NCBI GenBank assembly: GCA_026419785.1
Contig: JAODTK010003999.1
Coordinates: 186,001 to 250,000 of the forward strand
Direction: 5' to 3'
Length of the DNA stretch: 64,000 nt
Source of the DNA: Sclerodactyla briareus
Taxonomy: Eukaryota; Echinodermata; Holothuroidea; Dendrochirotida; Sclerodactylidae
Shown here: in pieces, positions 57,420 through 64,000 of the stretch
Position numbering within the stretch: the stretch's first letter is position 1
Layout: each line of letters starts with the position of its first letter
The notes under the pieces: model-generated
Database searches by the model: none
Told to the model about the DNA's origin: nothing
The model's input: only the letters and a program-made list of their open reading frames with translations
Program-made: the position numbers and the translations under genes

Positions 57420-58260
57420 TGTCAGATAAATGGCAATGAAATTTAACACTGATAAATGTTTTATCATGACATACCTCATGCCCGATCTCGTAAGCTCCAC
57501 CCCTACACACTGGGTGGCAAACTATTGTCTGTGGTGCACCACCACCTTATTTAGGGATTATCTTCAAACAACCTCAGTTTGGAATACTCACATACGAAAC
57601 AATTGTGGTAAAGCTAACAGATCCTTGGGATTTATCCGTAGGAACCTTACTCCTGTAATCAACAACAAAACTCGAGGCTACAGATCACTTGTACAGGCGG
57701 AAATGAAAAGCAATTAAAGAAGGTATGAAAAGACCCCCGCTGTTGGATTACGCTTCCTCAGCCTGGTATCCTAATACACAAAAGAAATAGACCTATTAGA
57801 ATCTGTCCCGACAATGAGCGGCTCGCTTTATCACACTCGACTATATATCTAGAGCCCCGGGTGTGCTACCCAGATGGTTAACAGCCTGGGTTGGATCTGA
57901 AGTCCGCAGAAAAACAAGACGACTTTGTATTTTTAAAAAAAACAAGCAACTTAGGTCAATTGTCCCTGCCCATAAGTCACCACTTACAACCGTCCTGCGT
58001 CAATCACGGCACACGCATCCGCAATTCATACACCCCCATTGCGGCAACACGATTGCTACCAATACTCTTCGTCCCAAGAACTGTACGAGACGGAACGCAC
58101 TGCCATCATCCATTGTATCCTTGAGATATAAACAGTTTCAAGCACAGCTGTGGGCACCCATCTACACTTGGCTTGGAGACGGGACTAATTTGTTTATGTT
58201 GGCTGCCACCCCATCCCTGTCGTCTGCTCTCGTAGTAGCGTTTGGCCAGTATCTCTAGCC
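57420..58260 (+). pseudogene. RT C-terminal region (LINE)
   Basis: It includes M-K-F-N-T-D-K-C near 57433-57456, W-N-T-H-I-R-N near 57580-57601, K-A-N-R-S-L-G-F-I-R-R-N-L near 57610-57648, Y-R-S-L-V near 57679-57693, E-V-R-R-K near 57900-57914, and a terminal A-L-P-S-S-I-V near 58099-58119. These are the thumb-distal blocks shared by CR1/L2-type elements. Frame changes lie near 57500, 57715, 57860 and 58080. Confidence 0.82.
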
Positions 58261-58599
58261 AAGTACAAGTCCAGCTCCTTGACCGACATTTTTACCCCAT
58301 CCATTTGACCTCCCCTTATTTTTTGTCTCATTTGTTGGTCTTTGATGGTGCGGGAGATGGGGTACACTCCCGAATGAGATTCTGAGGGGTGCCGCGACTT
58401 TTCCCAGAAACAGTTTCGACATTTCTTTAAAGAAAAATTCTGTAGTGAGAGTATACTTTAATAGAAAGGCGGGCCCAACTCCATATAATTATCTGGTTCC
58501 CCGAATTGTATGGGACTCAGAAATGACACCTACCCATGAAACGACTCCCATATATCATGAGCTACTCATCTGTGCAATCTGTTGTAGCCCAAGTCAGTA

Positions 58600-58900
58600 T
58601 TTTGACAGTACCAGTTCACCCAGGTCATTCAAGGTCTCGACAGAGCAAATTCAAAAACCTTGTTAGCACGATATCTAACGAATGCCCGTATCTATTGAGG
58701 TTCATATCAGGTCTGTGGGTTGCACAATGCGTGGGGATGAACCCTATATTTATAGGTGTCAGGTCAAGGTCATTGAAGGTCACCATAGGGCAATCCTAGA
58801 TTTCAGGGCAACAAACCATTTCAGAGGGCGATGACGTGATAGAAAGTTCTGTGTCATCTTTGTGAATTACATAGAGTGACCTACTTTCACCTATTTTTAA
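58600..58900 (+). repeat. Family F element, partial
   Basis: It carries 'ttcacccaggtcattcaaggtc', 'gttagcacgatatctaacgaa' and 'gtcaggtcaaggtcattgaagg', matching the middle of 59870-60180. Confidence 0.65.
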
Positions 58901-58954
58901 TTCGTCATAATCGGCCTCACGGTTGTGAGAAATCCTGCTAACGAGAAAGTGTGA

Positions 58955-58980
58955 CATACACACCACACACACACACACGC
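58955..58980 (+). repeat. (CA)n microsatellite, short
   Basis: About ten CA units. On the minus strand it is the (GT)n that normally precedes a family F unit. Confidence 0.8.
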
Positions 58981-59785
58981 CATAGTGACCACTAAGTCTC
59001 TTCTGAATTTCCGGCGAGACAGTGAAGTGGTGCATAATGCGCCTAAGTATGAAGAGAAGAAAATCAGGAGTGAAGCATGAACAGATGAAATTTTCAGCTT
59101 TCTTCTTGAAGGATCTGATACAGCAGACTAGGGGAGTTTCGAACATCCTCTGGAAGGGAAAATTCGCGAGAGAAGGCCCCAGGGTACTATTCCATCCGTC
59201 ATTTGCTAACGAGCGCTGCAACAATAAATACATAAATAGGGTATTAGCTCCTTATTTTGTGATTTTTGTGTGCCTCAACCTCTAATGCTGATCCTGTCAA
59301 CCCAACCCTTAGGCCCTACATACAAAATTCATCCGAATTCCACAGACTACATTATGAGACCCGCTCACGAGAAAGGGAAACCCATTTACTCACACAGGCG
59401 GTCGTGTAACATACATATATACACCATACACAAAAGTGAGTCTCTTCTCTTCCCGAACTTTGTTCAGGCGAGACAAAAGGTCAATGAAACTTTGTCATAA
59501 CTGTTGTAAAATGGTATTCACAATGTGGTATTCCTGTGTGACAAAAGTGATCTGCTAAGTATTCAACAATAAAGGTACATTCGGGGGGGGGCTTGTGGTG
59601 AACAATGCTTATACCCAGTATACTGTGAATGAAAGTGCCTAATTCCCACGTGATGAGCAGAGCGGTAACTCACACGAGTCAACACGAAGAAATGAGGCAC
59701 AATACTATTTACTGCCTATAACCTTTTTGATTCCTTGCTACACAAGGGTACAAATGGAAGGCATGAGGATTCTATGCAGTCACGA
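58981..59785. other. No gene recognised
   Basis: A 145-codon minus frame (58796-59233) overlaps family F and the CA run and is not preserved in other copies. G9 at 59584-59592. Confidence 0.35.
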
Positions 59786-59788
59786 GTG

Positions 59789-60700
59789 GCGTGCGTATGT
59801 ATGTGTGTAGTGTTGTGTGTCTGCATGTGTGTCTGTGTGTACGTTTGCATGTTGTGTGGTGACACCCCTTGTCAGCACGATATCTAATGAACGCAAATAG
59901 GACCAAGTTGAATAAGGCACCTGAGTTACTCATATGGAAAGGATGAGCCCCATTGTTTTAGTGCCAGTTCGGGTCTTCAAGGTCATCGACAGGGCAAAGT
60001 CCAAAACCTTGTCAGCATGACATCAACTGAAGGCAAGTATCTATAAGTTCATATACAGGTTTGTGTTTTTCACATTTGGTGAGAATGAACCCTATTTTTC
60101 AGTGTCCAGGTCAAGGTCAGGAAGGTCACTGTAGGGCAATCCTTCTTTATTATGTCAACAAAACATTTCATAGCAATGCTGTAATGGAAAGTTGGGTTCG
60201 TCTGGTGAATTTACTGGTGACATCTTTGATTCTTCATTTTGACCCCCCAATCCGAAAAAAAATGTCTCAATTTTTTTTTTTGTTCCCCCTAATGACATTG
60301 TGACCCTCGGGGTCAATTTTTTGTGACACCAGACTTGCTGCAACAAACTTAAAAGTCAATTGCACTGAGGTACTAAACCTGCTTCACACGCTATTTGCTT
60401 AAATGTCTCCTGAGAAAATAAAAACGGTCTCTTGCTGAAACACTGATAAATTTCAAATCTTCATATATTTCCGCAAAAAACATTTTAGGGGTTGGCGTAA
60501 TGGAAGAATTTCTTTCGTCTGTGCAACTACATCTGGTGTCCTACATTAACTTCCTGCGACCTCATTTGACCTAATGACCTTGTGACTGGCTGGGTCAGTT
60601 CTTCGTAACAACCAGCAACAAACCAATAAGTCAATTACACTGACATACTAAACGCTTCTATCACATGCTATCTCCAGTTATGTACCCTGTAAAGGAGTGA
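59789..60700 (+). repeat. Family F (AGGTCA-rich) element with (GT)n head, copy 2
   Basis: (GT)n at 59789-59862 is followed by 'ggtgacacccc-ttgtcagcacgatatctaatgaacgc', 'aaggtcatcgacagggcaaag', 'gtccaggtcaaggtcaggaaggtcac', 'ttggcgtaatgga', 'gtctgtgcaactacatctgg' and 'gaccttgtgactggctgggtcagttct'. It aligns along its whole length with 28437-29330. Sub-phrases ('aacatttcatag-aatg…aatggaaagtt') are shared even between the poly-A/T interruptions. Confidence 0.72.
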
Positions 60701-61630
60701 AACAGCTGAGATATATCACTGGAACATCATCAAAGGAATAGCTGCGAACGAAAGTACATTGTTCATCTTTTGGTCTACCACCGGGACTTGATGTAGCCCC
60801 CTGTATATGACTTGGTATTGGACATTGCCATTCCCATAACTTATGCCAATACTTTTTTTTCACTGGAGTGGAACCAATCTCTAATAATACATATGATATC
60901 CAACAGTGTATTGTTGTTGTTCATTACATCATAAGCAGAATAGAACCCCTACCCTTGGGGAAAGTGGTGGATTATAGGCATAAGGGTATTATTTGCATGT
61001 AGCCAATACCACAGTAGGGGACGTGTTTCTTTCCACTCAACTTGTGAAAACCGCACAATCCATGTGTTTGGTGGGTTGTAGTCATTATCCTGCTACTTGC
61101 CTCTTAAATTAATATTCAAATTTTAGGTGATCTTGAATGTCTCCTTCATTTTGTTACAGATGTTGGATGTTACTCAAAGCATGGCAGGGATCACTACGCA
61201 CAGTTCTTACACGTTCTTGTTAATCATCTCAAATGGGGTCTAGCGACATCAGTGGCATTGCTTTTCGTCTACACTCTGATAGTCTGATACAGCCAAAATT
61301 AAGTCATTGGTAATATGCCATTGGTAACTGCCCTTTTAGCCTAAGCACTCGGTCTAACCATGGCAATCGACTGTCGGGACCCTGTATCTTGTGACCAGGT
61401 CTAAGGAACAGTGAAAGATACCGTGTATCACGTGTTGCATTTCATCCAGCGAGGTAGAGGGTGTCTCATGAGCAAAAGTGTCCCCCGCCTGTCAGCAAAC
61501 TCCAAACTCCGCAGCACCCATCCCGGGATAGCTCTTCAATCGTTCGACCGCCATCGTCTCAACTCTCAACCATTTTTCAGTAAACGGCCTAGGTACGTAA
61601 AACATATGACACCCCTAACGCCGATTAATT
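60701..61630. other. No gene recognised
   Basis: No motif, repeat or plausible exon was seen. Confidence 0.35.
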
Positions 61631-61634
61631 TTCA

Positions 61635-61771
61635 GGCTGATTGATATTACGTGTCGTCTGATTGATATTAAGGTGTCATGCTGATTGATATTACTTTTTG
61701 TGTCAGCTGATTGATATTAATGTGTCAGCTGATTGATATTAATGTGTCAGCTGATTGATATTTCCAGTTGG
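61635..61771 (+). repeat. ~22-bp minisatellite GCTGATTGATATTA…GTGTCA
   Basis: Six units. The last three (about 61705-61771) are identical apart from the truncated final one; the first three vary by 2-4 bp insertions in the spacer. Confidence 0.92.
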
Positions 61772-62234
61772 TCTCCTTTAAGTACTCCATTTCTTCTTCA
61801 AGTCATCAGCCTCTTCTGGTGTACATTTTCGAAGGTAAGAAAACAGTGAACAATTATGGTGTGTTGAAACATGAACGAGGAAGCCTGAAAGCTCAGTGTT
61901 TCTCTGACTCACCTCTAATGACTCATGACTAGACACAACTAGGGAACCAATGGTTCAGTATCTCAAACCGACCAATCTTCAATATGCAGTTAACTGGTAT
62001 GATGTCTTATTCTATTGTGCATTGATTTCAGTTATACTGCTATACAATGGTTCATTCGTTATTATTATTTGGTTTTGGACAAGTTGTGTCAAGAACTAAA
62101 TTAGTGAATCACATGTATGTTGATTCTGTACAGCGCTGTCTCACCGTGGTAGACCGTAATGGTATAACATTATTTGGTTTTCCATAATACAGTCCAACGA
62201 GGAGTCGCAAATGGCACAGTAAGGCTCACCTACA

Positions 62235-62575
62235 TTTTTCAATGGTCTACCTGTACTTGCGGAGCAGAGGATCGATCCTATTCAAAGTCCAGCAAGGGTG
62301 GGGGCCTACCTGATAACGGCACCTTATCGTCAGCTGTGAATCTCCACCAGGTCTCACAGAACTAGGGAATGACTCTTTGGCGGTCTTAACTGTGTGGTGG
62401 GGGTAACCACACGCAGATGGCACCGTGCAGATTGCTACTCCTCGTTTGTCCTGCTCCATTCCTTGTGCTGAGCGCCCAGCGAGGAAGCAACAGGTTTCAT
62501 TTGGTATGACCTAACCGGGAATCGGACCGCAGGTCTCCCTGCTGGAAGCGACGCTCTACCATTTTGTGCCAACCA
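62235..62575 (-). mobile_element. tRNA-headed SINE, ~340 bp
   Basis: On the minus strand a tRNA-like head (62503-62574) is followed by a body whose words recur at 4573-4775 ('gagcagaggatcga', 'cagcaagg', 'gggtaaccacacgcagatgg'). This head-plus-body layout is that of a SINE2-type retroposon that would borrow a LINE reverse transcriptase. The tail should lie near 62235. No family name can be given. Confidence 0.65.
62503..62574 (-). promoter_or_regulatory. tRNA-like RNA polymerase III promoter of the SINE
   Basis: The minus strand carries TGGCACAAAATGG (A-box-like, 62559-62571) and GGTCCGATTCC (62518-62528), one mismatch from the B-box consensus GGTTCGAWTCC in its invariant core. Total length is 72 nt, as for a tRNA, but the arms do not pair well enough for a functional tRNA gene. 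The anticodon-loop region reads CTTCCAG. Confidence 0.6.
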
Positions 62576-62579
62576 CCCG

Positions 62580-64000
62580 CAGCATTTTCACTCCATTTTT
62601 ACACATTATTTGACCTCCAGTGGTGTCTCCCATACCTTTCCAAGTCTCTTCACAGTTACAGTTGAAGAGATTATAATGCTATTGTGTTGAAGGTCATAGG
62701 GGTACATCGACCACTGGATGATACCTTGTTGACTGACCGTGACATTAATTTTACCTGATTTCGATGTCAGCCAATATTTTCATGTGTTTTACAGGGTTCC
62801 AAGCAACATGTGAGCAAACATCCAACCCACGGCATTATAGCGGTTGCAAGGATTATCAAATGCATTCAATCTTCAGAAACAATACAAATTGGGTGTATGT
62901 TTTTTTCAACATAATTAACAAGCTCTCTCAGCTTAGCTGTTGTGGTCGATTACAATGGGCGGGGGCGCCTGGTACTCCCGGTACAACCCCGCTCTGACTC
63001 CGCTTTTCTCATCCCCTGCAGCATCAGGAAATGCCATTATGCTTTGGTTTCATGTCACAATCAGTTCCTTTGCTTTTGTCAACATTCAGTTCTCCATCAC
63101 AGTGATCTACAAGTCTTCAAATCTATTCTGATTGGACATTCTCCCAAAAGACCAAGCAGAGAAGTGCAGTGTCATAGGCGAATTTCCCGTTGGAGGAGTT
63201 GGGACTGTACCTGAGTGGCACTGTCTACAGATTACCTCATCAAAGTACATGGATTGGCCTAGTTCAACATACAGTGAATGATCGCATAGATAATCCAGCA
63301 CCCACCCAATCAGAGATTAATGAACCCTGTGTCATGGCATACCTCCTTTTCACAACCAAAAAAAAACAATATGAATTGGATGATGGTGACGCTGGAGAGA
63401 ACCAAAATACATAATAGGTCCGGACACATTACCATACCTAGTATTATCAAGATAACAAGACGATCTACCACTAGAGCAGTATTGGTGCTGTAGCTCAAAC
63501 TGCACAAATGTACGGGCAAGTTGAATGTGGTTAAATGTTTCAAATCAATGAGACCAAGGCAGTTTCAAAAATGGCATATTGTGCCCTTATATCCTTTGAC
63601 ATTGATCTTCATATGCCACAGATGTCAATAGCAGTTGCTAACATTGTTACTCAGTTTGGTCAACGTCCATCAAAGTAAAGACAATTGAGATAGAAAAAGG
63701 CAATTCACACATTGGGTTTATCGTGTCCTTTTAATGGCCCATGACCTTGACCTTCACAATTTCCATGGTCAAAGAGTCCAAAGGTCGATCACCCATTGGG
63801 TCGCAGTTTTGATCAACATCCTCGAGAATGACCATTTCGTTTCTTTTCATCAAATGTTTTCTGTTTTAATTCTACTGACACTATATATTTTTGCATTTAA
63901 AATCTGCAAACCAGCTGAAAAAGAGCATCTATTGAGTTATGACACAGACACACAGTTATCACGAAATCTTATTCCTTGTAGGAGATCACATCTAGAAAAT
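62580..64000. other. No gene recognised
   Basis: 62652-62705 resembles 11215-11262. AGGTCA/TGACCT words ('gaccttgaccttcac' at 63743) recur near the right edge. Short frames at 62942-63414 overlap on both strands without support. Confidence 0.35.

Larger units (their letters stand above)
54950..58300 (+). mobile_element. CR1/L2-like LINE, broken
   Basis: A non-LTR retrotransposon read left to right has a PHD-like zinc finger (about 54950-55050), an apurinic-type endonuclease (about 55308-56080), a reverse transcriptase (about 56540-57370) and the C-terminal region (about 57420-58260). This module order is that of ORF2 proteins of the CR1/L2/Jockey-type LINEs. It is almost complete in extent but interrupted by at least ten frame changes or stops, so it is not functional. 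The 3' end is uncertain; no A-tail or short tandem tail was seen near 58300. Upstream, 54420-54945 could be 5' sequence of the same element. Confidence 0.9.

Noticed and set aside
58796..59233. 145-codon minus frame
   Set aside because: Runs through family F repeat and a CA microsatellite; not preserved in other copies.
62503..62574. Functional tRNA gene
   Set aside because: Promoter boxes are present but acceptor and anticodon arms pair poorly, and it is fused to a repeat body seen elsewhere; a SINE head is the better reading.

Overview
This is eukaryotic, non-coding, repeat-dominated DNA. There is no operon, ribosome-binding-site or dense-ORF architecture, and the longest uninterrupted reading frame is only 161 codons. 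The repeat vocabulary (short runs of taggcctac, arrays of tgacctttgacct, CR1-like LINEs, many unrelated inverted-repeat elements, long G/C homopolymers) suggests a marine deuterostome invertebrate such as an echinoderm, hemichordate or cephalochordate. That assignment is inference from general repeat style. No host gene could be identified with confidence. Repeat copies differ by many single-base indels, so every coding relic is frameshifted; either old age or uncorrected assembly indels could explain this.

Layout. 0-11 kb: copies of an interspersed element (called family A here, about 0.65-0.9 kb) at 1.16, 3.96 and 10.19 kb; three copies of an inverted-repeat element at 6.76-7.35 (minus), 7.89-8.46 and 9.23-9.65 kb; family D copies at 5.16 and 7.56 kb. 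8.9-16.4 kb: family E, ending in a (GAAC)n microsatellite, with one copy interrupted by the third inverted-repeat element. 16-28 kb: mostly featureless, with copies of a short GC-rich palindrome beside poly-G tracts. 28.4-34.3 kb: AGGTCA-rich repeats, a 352-bp element with near-perfect 30-bp terminal inverted repeats, and a tandem AGGTCA array. 34.7-35.7 kb: a possible inverted-repeat element with a small candidate exon. 36.1-37.4 kb: a 5'-truncated CR1-like LINE on the minus strand, next to a duplicated (GATA)n unit. 38.9-41.15 kb: an unusual array with GATATC about every 20-21 bp. 42-46.5 kb: more palindromes, AGGTCA tandem units, and a 12-bp GC minisatellite. 50-52.5 kb: a nested cluster with two copies of a sequence carrying the longest ORF, a longer sibling of the 30-bp-TIR element, and family A copy 5. 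54.95-58.3 kb: a nearly full-length but broken plus-strand LINE with PHD-like zinc finger, endonuclease and reverse transcriptase. 58.6-64 kb: AGGTCA repeats, a minisatellite, and a SINE with a tRNA-like head.

The window is best read as an accumulation zone of nested mobile elements in an intergenic or intronic region. The identifications that rest on protein motifs are the two LINEs. The other families are defined only by seeing two or more diverged copies inside the window, so their boundaries are approximate.
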